In this document: in pieces, positions 32,598 through 41,254 of the stretch
How the letters are laid out: each line of letters starts with the position of its first letter
Position numbering within the stretch: position 1 is the first letter of the stretch
Source: CAKVOD01 sp964489405
Lineage (GTDB): Bacteria > Bacillota > Clostridia > Christensenellales > UBA1242
DNA length: 41,609 nucleotides
Assembly: GCA_964489405.1 (NCBI GenBank)
Contig: CAZAYL010000008.1
Location: 1-41,609, forward strand
Reading direction: 5' to 3'
Notes under the pieces: generated by a model
Told to the model about the DNA's origin: nothing
Database searches by the model: none
Seen by the model: the letters and a program-made list of their open reading frames with translations, nothing else
Translations under genes and position numbers: made by a program

Positions 32598-34394
32598 ATG
32601 GATAGACTAAAAGATGGCTTTATTATGGACTTAAAGTCTCGCTGTAGTTTTTCTCAAATTGCTTCAAAGTATTTGGAACTGACCCCAAAAGGGCGCAACT
32701 ACTGGGCACGATGTCCATTTCATTATGAAAAAACTCCTTCGTTTTCGATAGATGAGTACGAAGGCTTTTATCATTGTTTTGGTTGTGGGGAAAGCGGAGA
32801 TTTGATTCAATTCATTCGAAAGATGGAAAATCTCAGTTTTATGGAAGCAGTCGAGTACCTTGCAAAAATGGTTGGTATCGAAGTCGAGTATGACAAAAGT
32901 GTCGACGCAAAAGCAATCGCTGAGAAAAATCGAGAAAAGAAAGAAGTCCTAAAAGCACTAAATGATGCAAAAGAGTTTTATAAGAAGCAAATTTATGCAA
33001 AAACATCAATAAAAGCGCAAAATTATCTGCGTGATAGAAAAATTAACCGCGCCTCACTAGAAAATTTTGAAATAGGTTATAGCCCAAATTTTCAAGCAGT
33101 GGTGCACAATCTAAAAGAACTTGGTTATGATATACAAACATTGGTCAATGCTGGCATTGTTTCGAAAAAAGATGAAAAAATTTATGACGCAGTCGCCGAA
33201 AGATTGATTTTTCCTATCTATAATAATTATTGTGAAGTAATTGGTTTTTCAGGCAGAATACTTGACAAAGACCTCGACGTTCCTAAATACAAGAACACGC
33301 GCCAAACAGTCGTCTTTGATAAATCGCGAGCAATATTTGGACTAAAGCAAGTAATAGAAGCAAAGCGTGAGCAACGCTTCAATACATTGATTCTAGCCGA
33401 AGGTCAAATTGACGTCATTATGCTCCATCAATTCGGGTTTCAAAACGCTGTTGCCACGCAAGGAACAGCACTAACAGACCAACACGCAATTATGTTGAAG
33501 AAAATTTGCGATAATGTTTTAGTTTGCTATGACGGCGACAATGCAGGGCAGAAAGCAACATTTCGCGCGCTGGACATCTTGCAAAATGCTGGTCTAAGCA
33601 TAAAAGTCATAACAATCCCCAACGGACAAGACCCAGACGAGTTTTTAAAGAAAAACGGAAAAGAAGCGTTCGAGAAACTCATTGAAAATGCAGAAGAACT
33701 TATGGACTATAAACTCCGCATTACAGCGCAAAGCTTTGATATGACTTCAAATGACCAAAGAACAAAATTCTTAAAGAAAGCCATTGGAATAGTTTGTGAA
33801 TTATCAAGTCTAGCGCTAGCTGATGTATATGTGCGTCCAATCGCAAAATATGCGAACGTTACAGAAAATGTCGTGCGTGAAAGTTTAACCGCACAAATGT
33901 CAACACTTAAGAAAGAAAAGAAAGTGTCAGATGAAAAGTTTAAGCATTTTTCACAAAACTTTGTCGATGCCAATCAAAAAGCGGACAAGATAATTTTGGC
34001 AAGTATGATTCACAAAAAGCCATTTGTTACCTATAGCCAACCCCTCGAATTTGTCAGTACAAATTATCAAAGATTATATAAATGGTTACTCACGAAGCAT
34101 GAATCTAACACCGAATTTCGCATTAGCGAACTTTATGACTACTTTGACCTTGAAAATGACAAAGACATTGCAGAATTAATCAACTACAAATTCTCAAATT
34201 CGGAAGAAAAAGACAAGAAAGAATACCTAAATTCTCTCAATTTAAATAAAATTCGCACACTTGAAGTCGAAATCAAAGATTTAGAAACACTCTACAAGAA
34301 TGCAAACGAACTTTCCAAACGTACTGAATTCCTTACAAGAATTAGCAATTTAAGTAAAGAACTCACAGTCCTAAAATCTACATTTATTAACTAA
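32598..34394 (+). CDS. dnaG: DNA primase DnaG
   Basis: A 598-residue primase. The zinc-binding domain has Cys39, His42, Cys60 and Cys63 (CPFH, CFGC). The core has RLIFPIYNNYCEVIGFSGR, and the TOPRIM fold has LILAEGQIDVIML and VLVCYDGDNAGQKA with the catalytic acidic residues, followed by GQDPDEFLKKNG. A C-terminal helicase-binding domain fills the rest. It makes RNA primers at the replication fork. rpoD follows 26 bases later, the macromolecular-synthesis order. Confidence 0.97.
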   Translation: MDRLKDGFIMDLKSRCSFSQIASKYLELTPKGRNYWARCPFHYEKTPSFSIDEYEGFYHCFGCGESGDLIQFIRKMENLSFMEAVEYLAKMVGIEVEYDKSVDAKAIAEKNREKKEVLKALNDAKEFYKKQIYAKTSIKAQNYLRDRKINRASLENFEIGYSPNFQAVVHNLKELGYDIQTLVNAGIVSKKDEKIYDAVAERLIFPIYNNYCEVIGFSGRILDKDLDVPKYKNTRQTVVFDKSRAIFGLKQVIEAKREQRFNTLILAEGQIDVIMLHQFGFQNAVATQGTALTDQHAIMLKKICDNVLVCYDGDNAGQKATFRALDILQNAGLSIKVITIPNGQDPDEFLKKNGKEAFEKLIENAEELMDYKLRITAQSFDMTSNDQRTKFLKKAIGIVCELSSLALADVYVRPIAKYANVTENVVRESLTAQMSTLKKEKKVSDEKFKHFSQNFVDANQKADKIILASMIHKKPFVTYSQPLEFVSTNYQRLYKWLLTKHESNTEFRISELYDYFDLENDKDIAELINYKFSNSEEKDKKEYLNSLNLNKIRTLEVEIKDLETLYKNANELSKRTEFLTRISNLSKELTVLKSTFIN

Positions 34395-34420
34395 GCGCAA
34401 GCGCGCCACAAAGGAGTAAA

Positions 34421-35491
34421 ATGGAAACAATATCACTCAAAGCGGAAGTCAACAAACTTATCGCATTAGGAAAAAGAAAAGGCAATAGATTGTCTGATGA
34501 TGAAATATATATGAATATGCTAAAATTTGACGCTAGCCAAGAACAAATTGACGACGCCCTAAAACAAATAGAAAAAGAAGGCATATCCATCCAAATTAGC
34601 GACGAGCAATTTAAAGAAGAAGATTTGTATTCAATTGAAAATCTTATCAGCCAAGCGAGTATGGACGACCCCGTCAAAATGTACCTAAAGGACATCGGCA
34701 GACTTCCAATGTTGTCGCCAGAAGAAGAAATTGAAATTGCAATGCGAGTTTCAAACGGAGATGAATTTGCAAAAGAGCGCCTAGTTGAAGCAAACTTAAG
34801 ACTCGTTATCAGTATCGCAAAGCGCTACGCCAACAAATCAAGTTTGCAACTTATGGACCTAATTCAAGAAGGAAATTTAGGGCTAATCAAAGCAGTTGAA
34901 AAATTCGACTACAAGAAAGGCTTTAGGTTCTCAACCTATGCAACATGGTGGATAAAGCAACACATCACACGTTCAATCGCCGACCAAGGCAGAACAATTA
35001 GAATCCCAGTCCATATGGTCGAAACAATCAACAAGCAAGCAAAAGTTTCGCGAGAGCTTCTACAAAAATTCAACCGCGAACCAACAACCGCCGAAATCGC
35101 CGAATATATGGGCATTCCCGAATCAAAAGTTATCGAAACACAACGCATCGCACAAGACCCACTAAGTCTTGAAAGTCCACTAGGTGAAGAAGACGACAGC
35201 AAAAGAGGCGACTTCATCGAAGACGAAACAATCAAATCGCCCACTGAAATCACAATGCAAAGTCAGTTGCGTGAACAAATTTTGAGCGTCCTTAATTTCT
35301 TGACTCCGCGTGAGCAAAAAGTTATCCGCTTAAGATATGGGCTTGACGATTCTCACCCACGTACACTCGAGGAAGTTGGCAAAGAATTTAATGTTACGCG
35401 TGAAAGAATTAGACAAATTGAAGCTAAAGCACGTAAAAAGCTTATGCGCCCAAATATCACGAAAAGATTAAAATCATTCTCGGAGAATTAA
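34421..35491 (+). CDS. rpoD: Primary sigma factor SigA (RpoD)
   Basis: A 356-residue sigma-70. Region 1.2 is DDPVKMYLKDIGRLPMLSPEEE; region 2 is NLRLVISIAKRYANKSSLQLMDLIQEGNLGLIKAVEKFDYKKGFRFSTYATWWIKQ; region 3 is IRIPVHMVETINK; region 4 ends GKEFNVTRERIRQIEAKARKKL. These are the primary sigma signatures, consistent with the TTGACA/TATAAT promoters seen across the window. The stop codon shares a base with the start of trmK. Confidence 0.97.
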   Translation: METISLKAEVNKLIALGKRKGNRLSDDEIYMNMLKFDASQEQIDDALKQIEKEGISIQISDEQFKEEDLYSIENLISQASMDDPVKMYLKDIGRLPMLSPEEEIEIAMRVSNGDEFAKERLVEANLRLVISIAKRYANKSSLQLMDLIQEGNLGLIKAVEKFDYKKGFRFSTYATWWIKQHITRSIADQGRTIRIPVHMVETINKQAKVSRELLQKFNREPTTAEIAEYMGIPESKVIETQRIAQDPLSLESPLGEEDDSKRGDFIEDETIKSPTEITMQSQLREQILSVLNFLTPREQKVIRLRYGLDDSHPRTLEEVGKEFNVTRERIRQIEAKARKKLMRPNITKRLKSFSEN

Positions 35492-36186
35492 TGAAGAAAA
35501 GATTGTCAAAACTTTGTAGTCTTACCAATGGCGTATCAGTTGCTGATATCGGTTGCGACCACGGATACCTTTGCGAAATGTTGATTGAGAAAAATTTTAA
35601 CAATATATATGCTTGCGAAATCACAAACAATAATCTTAATAAGGCAAAACAAAATATAATAAATTATGTCAGTAGAAAGTTTAATAATGTCAACCTTGAC
35701 CAAAATGTTTTGACATTTCAAAATTGCAAAGTGGAATTTGTTTTGTCAAATGGTTTTGACAATTTGCAAATCATACCAGATTGTGCTATAATTGCAGGGA
35801 TGGGTGGAGAACTTATCATAGACATATTGTTTAGAGATTTAAATAAACTTCCCAATATCGTAGTTTTGCAACCAATGTCCAGAATAGAGCAATTGCGCTC
35901 AAAACTCATTGAGCAATATGAAATTATTGAAGATGAAATTTTGTTTGATTGCGGTAAATTTTATAACATCATTAAAGCAAGACGGGGCAGAGATAACCTT
36001 TCCGACCTTGAGATAAAGTTTGGTAGAACAAACCTACAAAATCTCACGCCAGAATTTAAAGAATATCTCACAAAAATCAAAAGTATAGCAAAAGGAATAA
36101 AAACTAAGCAATATGAAGATTTGTTAATCCAAATAGAAAAAGTAGAGGAAATGTATGAACAAAATATTAGAATACCAAAAAATTGA
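35491..36186 (+). CDS. trmK: tRNA (adenine-22-N1)-methyltransferase TrmK
   Basis: A 231-residue SAM-dependent methyltransferase. VADIGCDHGYLCEML at 18-32 is the SAM-binding loop, and IIAGMGGELIIDIL and VLQPMSRIEQLR are TrmK signatures. It methylates A22 in the D-loop of tRNAs. Translation is coupled to rpoD (one-base overlap), and the next gene starts 32 bases inside its 3' end. Bacillus also has trmK (yqfN) just after sigA. Confidence 0.93.
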   Translation: MKKRLSKLCSLTNGVSVADIGCDHGYLCEMLIEKNFNNIYACEITNNNLNKAKQNIINYVSRKFNNVNLDQNVLTFQNCKVEFVLSNGFDNLQIIPDCAIIAGMGGELIIDILFRDLNKLPNIVVLQPMSRIEQLRSKLIEQYEIIEDEILFDCGKFYNIIKARRGRDNLSDLEIKFGRTNLQNLTPEFKEYLTKIKSIAKGIKTKQYEDLLIQIEKVEEMYEQNIRIPKN

Positions 36187-36868
36187 CGGCGAGCTTTTGC
36201 AAATTGAAAGAAAAATCAAAGCAAGTCAAGCGCAAAAGATAATCGAACGCGAAAATAATGTTGCCAATGATGCACGCAACAAAATGAAAGATCTCGACAA
36301 GAAAGCCGAAGAACTATTGAAAGAATTCAATAAATTGCGCGAAATTATGAACAGCAATGTCAAAAATGTAGAAATTTTGGAAAAACAAAAAGTTGAAATG
36401 CAAGACAAAGCGCGCGTCAAAAAATTGTACGACAATATCAAGAATGTCAATGCCAACCTTGGAGTTATTGAAGATAGACTCAAAACACTCACTAACAAGA
36501 TTGAAAACATTCTCAATTCGTATCGTAGCACCAAAAAAATGATTGAAAAAAGCAAAGAAAAGAAACAAAATGCTCAGCAAGAACTTGACAATGTTTCTGG
36601 GAAATACGAAAAGCAAATCAAAGAATTGTCATCAAAACTTGAAACAATTGCAAAGGACATCGATAGCAGAATGTTTGACGCGTACAAAAGATTGCGCGAC
36701 GCAAAATATCCACCATTTGTGCAAGTCGTCGATAATGACGGAACAAACCGTTGTGGCGGTTGCAAAAGTCTAATTCCAGTTTCAAGAATGGACGCATTGA
36801 AATCAAATGGGCATATTGAATGTGAAAATTGCCATAGAATAATATATTTACCCGCTAAGTTTGACTAA
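36155..36868 (+). CDS. Coiled-coil protein with C-terminal zinc ribbon
   Basis: A 237-residue protein. Residues 1-180 form a long charged coiled coil (LLQIERKIKASQAQ, KKAEELLKEFNKLRE). The C-terminus has CGGCKSLIPVSRMDAL near 200 and CENCHRIIYLPAK near 222, a C4 zinc ribbon of the type seen in chlamydial CT398 and related bacterial proteins (zf-RING_7). Such proteins are often next to nif3/yqfO or trmK. The molecular role is unknown; suggested to bind RNA or sigma factors in some species. Starts inside trmK, so it is co-translated. Confidence 0.88.
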   Translation: MNKILEYQKIDGELLQIERKIKASQAQKIIERENNVANDARNKMKDLDKKAEELLKEFNKLREIMNSNVKNVEILEKQKVEMQDKARVKKLYDNIKNVNANLGVIEDRLKTLTNKIENILNSYRSTKKMIEKSKEKKQNAQQELDNVSGKYEKQIKELSSKLETIAKDIDSRMFDAYKRLRDAKYPPFVQVVDNDGTNRCGGCKSLIPVSRMDALKSNGHIECENCHRIIYLPAKFD

Positions 36869-36886
36869 AATATAAGTTGAATGTGG

Positions 36887-36937
36887 AAAAGAACAATGTT
36901 AATTTGACCATTTTGGTTAATTTTAATATGTTCTTTT
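36887..36937 (+). terminator. Terminator of the rpoD-trmK unit
   Basis: AAAAGAACA pairs with TGTTCTTTT, with TTAATTT and related inner pairing, followed by a T-run. Confidence 0.75.
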
Positions 36938-37005
36938 TTATTTATTTTTCCCAAATTTGTTATATATGTTTCGATGTAGATTAAAAAATTTAATAACACT
37001 CTCCT

Positions 37006-37097
37006 ATAGTGCACTAACTTATCGAGAAATGAAAGGCATAGAAAGTTCATATGCGCCGTCTATGATTATAATTGATGCGTAGAGATAACTGCACTAT
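37006..37097 (+). promoter_or_regulatory. Possible structured leader of glmS
   Basis: ATAGTGCA (37006-37013) pairs with TGCACTAT (37090-37097); inside, TTATC (37019-37023) pairs with GATAA (37084-37088), and GCATA pairs with TATGC (37036-37054). This gives a closed multi-stem fold 47 nt before the glmS start. It does not carry the glmS ribozyme core and I do not recognise a known riboswitch. Confidence 0.35.
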
Positions 37098-37144
37098 CGC
37101 ACAAATATGACCCACCATACATACAATGTTATGAGGTAAAATAT

Positions 37145-38941
37145 ATGTGTGGAATAATAGGTTACGTCGGCGCAAAACCCGCAAAACAAGAAATACTGCA
37201 ATCTCTCCAACTGCTAGAATATCGCGGTTACGATTCCGCAGGACTCTGTTGTTTTGAAAATGATAAACTAAAACTAATTAAGAAGCAGGGCAAAGTATCA
37301 GCACTCATCTCCGCGTGCGAAAATGAGTTCACAAGCGCACATTGTGGCATCGGTCATACGCGTTGGGCAACCCACGGCGACCCAAGCGACAGAAACGCAC
37401 ACCCACACCTAAGCGAAAATAACACCATCGCAATCGTCCACAATGGCATCATAGAAAACTTTGAGTCCCTAAAAGGCGACCTACAAAAGCGCGGAGCTCG
37501 CTTTCGTAGTGAAACCGACAGCGAAGTCATCGCCCAGCTCTTGCAAAAAAGCAAATGCGAAAGCGAACTTAAGAAAGTCCAAGAACTCGCCACTCTCCTA
37601 AAAGGCGCATATGCAATCGCAATCTTGTTCAAAAAATTGAACAATCAAATTTTCGCAATCAAAAAGAATAGTCCGCTAATCTTAGGCAAAGCACCCGACG
37701 GGTTCTATCTTTCAAGTGACGTCAACGCCCTAATTGGCAAAACGCACGAATATTACATAATGCAAGAAAACGACATAATATGGATAGATAATACCGACGT
37801 TTATCTCTTTGATAGCGCGCTCCACGCCAAAGACATTGCATACCAACCCCTATCGCTAACTCCCCAAGACATCTCACGTGGCGCGTTTGAACACTATATG
37901 CATAAAGAAATAATTCAAGTCCCGCAAGCAATTGACCTGACAATGAACGAGTTTACGCCAATGCAAAACCCACTCACCCGCATCCCAACCAACCTAATCA
38001 AATCAGTCGAACACATAAGTCTAATTGGTTGCGGAACCGCCTACAACGCAGGTAACACCGCCTCGTATTACGCCCGCGCGCGTGAAATTATTGTCGACTG
38101 CTATTACGCTAGCGAGTACCGCTACCAAAAATTTTTACCCCGCAAAAGCGAAATATGTGTATTCATCAGTCAAAGTGGCGAAACCGCCGACACAATCGAA
38201 GCCCTTAAAAAAGCAAAGTTGCAAAATATCCCCACAATTGTCATTACCAACGTTGCAAGTTCAACGCTAAATAAACTCGCCGACTACATCTTACCCACCA
38301 AAGCAGGGCCCGAAATCGCCGTTGCCTCAACCAAAGCATACAATGCGCAAATAACAGCGCTTTACGCATTCATCGACTACATCTATTGTATAAAGAACAA
38401 CATAAATTATCGCACATGTATCTTGAAAAACAAATTGCAAGACATCTGCGCAAAATTAAAAACATATGATTTTTCAGCAATCGACCAACTTGCAAATGAA
38501 TTAAAAAACGCCGACCGAGTATTTTTCATCGGGCGTGGCGTCGACTTTGCAACAAGCCAAGAAGCGTCGCTAAAATTAAAAGAAATTTCAAATATACACA
38601 GCGAAGCGCTGTTTTCAGGCGAACTCAAGCACGGAACGCTCGCCCTTATCGACCCCAATACCTACGTCATAGTTACTGCCACACAAAAGGAATTACTAGA
38701 AAAAACAATTAACAACGTGTACGAAATCAAAGCGCGTGGCGCAAAAGTCATAATGTTCACACAATTCCGCGTTGCAATCGACGCCGTCGACATTCTCGTC
38801 CCACTCCCCCCAACCGACCAATCTATAATGGCAGAAATCGCAATTTACCCACTGCAAATGCTCGCATATAAAACCGCGCTTTATAAAGGACTCGACCCCG
38901 ACAAACCCCGCAATCTCGCAAAATCTGTCACTGTCGAATAA
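37145..38941 (+). CDS. glmS: Glucosamine-fructose-6-phosphate aminotransferase GlmS
   Basis: A 598-residue enzyme. The glutaminase domain starts MCGIIGYVG (Cys2 becomes the catalytic N-terminal Cys) and has LEYRGYDSAG, HTRWATHGDPSD and HNGIIENF. The isomerase part has two SIS domains with GCGTAYNAG and ISQSGETADTIEAL, then GRGVDFATSQEASLKLKEIS and LKHGTLALID, and ends NLAKSVTVE. It makes glucosamine-6-phosphate for peptidoglycan. It is monocistronic, with the convergent regulator gene only five bases away and no terminator between. Confidence 0.98.
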   Translation: MCGIIGYVGAKPAKQEILQSLQLLEYRGYDSAGLCCFENDKLKLIKKQGKVSALISACENEFTSAHCGIGHTRWATHGDPSDRNAHPHLSENNTIAIVHNGIIENFESLKGDLQKRGARFRSETDSEVIAQLLQKSKCESELKKVQELATLLKGAYAIAILFKKLNNQIFAIKKNSPLILGKAPDGFYLSSDVNALIGKTHEYYIMQENDIIWIDNTDVYLFDSALHAKDIAYQPLSLTPQDISRGAFEHYMHKEIIQVPQAIDLTMNEFTPMQNPLTRIPTNLIKSVEHISLIGCGTAYNAGNTASYYARAREIIVDCYYASEYRYQKFLPRKSEICVFISQSGETADTIEALKKAKLQNIPTIVITNVASSTLNKLADYILPTKAGPEIAVASTKAYNAQITALYAFIDYIYCIKNNINYRTCILKNKLQDICAKLKTYDFSAIDQLANELKNADRVFFIGRGVDFATSQEASLKLKEISNIHSEALFSGELKHGTLALIDPNTYVIVTATQKELLEKTINNVYEIKARGAKVIMFTQFRVAIDAVDILVPLPPTDQSIMAEIAIYPLQMLAYKTALYKGLDPDKPRNLAKSVTVE

Positions 38942-38946
38942 ATTGC

Positions 38947-39438
38947 TTATATCTTTTCTACCGCACAAATCATCATCTGGACAAAATCGAATTGTTGCGG
39001 TTCCAAAGTGTAAATCTGTCGTTCACACTTTGAGTCAATGCAAATAATAGTACAAGGTGAGTTTTCTTTATCCTTGAACCCTAAAATTCTGTCAGTTGTT
39101 ACATTGTATAATTTTGCAAGAGCAATAATTAGCCCACCGTGTTGACGATTGTAGCCAAGTTCATAAGCGTTGTAAGTCGTAAGCGGTATCCCAAGCGCCC
39201 TTGCCACTTCTATTTGTTTCCACCCTTTTAATTTGCGTAGTTCTCTCATTGTTTCGCCAATGCGATTAGCATCATCAAACCGTTCAAATTGGTTTCCTTT
39301 TATTGTTTTTGGCAAAGCGTCATTTAAAGTGAGTACACTTTGTTCTTCAAATGCATTTTGAATATCATTTGTATTGCCATAATTTTTTAATATTTCACTT
39401 TCCGAAAAAAGTATATTTTGTTCTTTTCTTTTGTTCAT
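38947..39438 (-). CDS. XRE-family HTH regulator
   Basis: A 163-residue protein. Residues 60-121 form a Cro/C1-type helix-turn-helix (IGETMRELRKLKGWKQIEVARALGI, TTYNAYELGYNRQHGGLIIALAKLYNVTTDRILGF). The first 59 residues are polar and helical, and the last 40 (CTIICIDSKCERQIYTLEPQQFDFVQMMICAVEKI) may bind a ligand or partner. The chosen ATG at 39438 has GAGGTG upstream; an in-frame TTG at 39450 is the alternative. It is divergent from the surface gene at 39584, so it may control it and itself through the TTACATAA sites. Confidence 0.88.
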   Translation of the reverse strand: MNKRKEQNILFSESEILKNYGNTNDIQNAFEEQSVLTLNDALPKTIKGNQFERFDDANRIGETMRELRKLKGWKQIEVARALGIPLTTYNAYELGYNRQHGGLIIALAKLYNVTTDRILGFKDKENSPCTIICIDSKCERQIYTLEPQQFDFVQMMICAVEKI

Positions 39439-39450
39439 AATACACCTCAA

Positions 39451-39551
39451 TTACATAAATTATAGAATTTTTTCTTAATTTTACATAATAAATACTCAAA
39501 ATTACTTGACAAAAACGTAAAATATGTATATAATTAATCAAAATTACATAA
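39451..39551. promoter_or_regulatory. Three TTACATAA direct repeats between regulator and surface gene
   Basis: TTACATAA occurs at 39451-39458, 39481-39488 and 39544-39551. Spacings of 30 and 63 bp put them on nearly the same helical face. The first lies beside the minus-strand -10 (TATAAT, 39464-39459), the second where its -35 would be, and the third downstream of the plus-strand -10. Confidence 0.5.
39506..39534 (+). promoter_or_regulatory. Perfect-consensus sigma-A promoter of the surface gene
   Basis: TTGACA and TATAAT with a 17-nt spacer, 49 nt before the start codon; GGAG is at 39572-39575. Confidence 0.85.
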
Positions 39552-39583
39552 AATAAGTAATAATATACAATGGAGAAAGACAT

Positions 39584-41254
39584 ATGATCAACAAATTTAG
39601 ACATAATGCCAAAATTGAAAAAAATCACACTCTTTCAAGTTTGCATATAAGTAAGGGGAAAGCAGGGAAAACTGCAACCAACAAGACCAAACTAAATACT
39701 CCCAAATTAAATGGTCCGCACCCCCCGCATTCTTTTTCTCAAAAAAGTAGGTACAAAATCAATATTAAGCATTCCACGACAGATTTTAAAATCGGAACTT
39801 TTTTATGGGTTTTAGTTTTTGTGGTAACTTTTATTTTTTGTTTTATGGAGAATAGAAAAATACTAGTGTGTATAGGCGACACGTATGCAATAGTTACCAC
39901 TGATCATCTGTGTTACGACTATGCGAGTTGGAAAAGTGAAATTTTGACGATGTCGACGGGTGCTTGCACAAGACATGACACTTGTGGAGTGTTGAAATTC
40001 GTTGGCAATTTGACTGACTTAATAACTACGAGTTATCCCGCGGGGTTGGATGAAAATACAAAAGGAGCTTTGGTGGATGGAATATTCAAGCCGAGAGTGG
40101 ACTTAAACGCGCACTATATTCACATAAATTACAATAAAACTGGCGGTGACGTAGCGAAAATAGGGTGGGACATTGTTGGTTTTTTTGGTAAATTGGAAAG
40201 TAAAAATCAGATATCTGGGAAAGGAGAAATTCGTTGGTATGGTGGAATTGGTACAGTGCCGACAGGCTCTGGGACTGAAACAGATCCATACATTATAGAC
40301 GATAAGAACGACCTTTTGTATTTGTCGCTTCCGCAAGATTGGAGTTACATAACGGGCGAGAAGTATTATGAGTTAACGTGTGACTTGACCATAGATTATG
40401 GGTCTGATACATACTTCGGTCAGGATGTTACAGAAAGTGTACAATGCGCGTCAGAGTCGGGAGATACTACAGAATTTAAAGCTATAAGAAATTGGGATCA
40501 TCGTGTAGTCGTAAATGATAGCGGTAAGACTATATATTGTGCAAACATTTGGAATTCAATTGGAACAGCAACAAGCCAATTTAATGGGCATTTTAACGGC
40601 AACGGGCATAAAATAACCTTGCTAAATGTTTCTGAACCATTGTTTGGTTATACGACGGACGGCGCGGTGTATGACCTTGACACGGAAAATGTCTTGAACC
40701 CTGAACATTATATTGTGTATAACTTAGATGGTGGCACGATGGTAGGTGGACCAGCCTATTATACATCAGAAACGGAGACATTTACTTTACCAACACCTAC
40801 AAAGTCGGGATACATATTTCTTGGGTGGACAGGAAGCAACGGCTCAACTCCCGAGAAGGTAGTTACAATCACACAAGGCTCTAGCGGGAATAGGTCATAC
40901 ACGGCAAATTGGGGAGAAAATGTTTTGACACTTACGTTGACTTGTTCAAATTACATTGACCAAAAATTTGCAATATACGTAATGTTAGCAAATCAAATGC
41001 TAAAACAAATATATGTAGATAGACGTACCATAACGCTAAAATTAAATGTTTTGGATGAAGACGCAACTGACCCATATACCCTTATGTTTGTGTATGGTTA
41101 TTGGGGTTCATTCGACGTGTCCGAAACTGATAACGCTGAGAGTTGGAGTAATATAACATTAAGTGGACGAAAAATTGTCATCAACACACTTTCAACAATG
41201 ACAATTACTTATACCTTAACAAATCCCGAAGTAAACACAAAGATTGTAATCTAA
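39584..41254 (+). CDS. Surface protein with long cytoplasmic N-terminus and InlB-type repeat
   Basis: A 556-residue protein. Residues 1-68 are basic and cytoplasmic, ending YKINIKHSTTDFK; a membrane helix spans about 69-88 (GTFLWVLVFVVTFIFCFM). The outer part has GSGTETDPYIIDDKNDLLYL and FNGHFNGNGHKITLL, the same motifs as in the protein at 18842-21343, then one Listeria-Bacteroides repeat (YNLDGGTMVGG to SGYIFLGWTG and SYTANW). A C-terminal beta-rich domain of about 110 residues ends VNTKIVI. There is no LPXTG. A C6 run (39721-39726) lies within the cytoplasmic part. The coding strand is strongly G-rich compared with C. It is probably a paralogue of the other two surface genes. Function unknown; adhesion is a guess. 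Confidence 0.82.
   Translation: MINKFRHNAKIEKNHTLSSLHISKGKAGKTATNKTKLNTPKLNGPHPPHSFSQKSRYKINIKHSTTDFKIGTFLWVLVFVVTFIFCFMENRKILVCIGDTYAIVTTDHLCYDYASWKSEILTMSTGACTRHDTCGVLKFVGNLTDLITTSYPAGLDENTKGALVDGIFKPRVDLNAHYIHINYNKTGGDVAKIGWDIVGFFGKLESKNQISGKGEIRWYGGIGTVPTGSGTETDPYIIDDKNDLLYLSLPQDWSYITGEKYYELTCDLTIDYGSDTYFGQDVTESVQCASESGDTTEFKAIRNWDHRVVVNDSGKTIYCANIWNSIGTATSQFNGHFNGNGHKITLLNVSEPLFGYTTDGAVYDLDTENVLNPEHYIVYNLDGGTMVGGPAYYTSETETFTLPTPTKSGYIFLGWTGSNGSTPEKVVTITQGSSGNRSYTANWGENVLTLTLTCSNYIDQKFAIYVMLANQMLKQIYVDRRTITLKLNVLDEDATDPYTLMFVYGYWGSFDVSETDNAESWSNITLSGRKIVINTLSTMTITYTLTNPEVNTKIVI

Noticed and set aside
37020..37144. glmS ribozyme before glmS
   Set aside because: A GCGCC is present at 37053-37057, but the following core elements of the ribozyme (such as GACGAGG) are missing and the distance to the start codon is too short.
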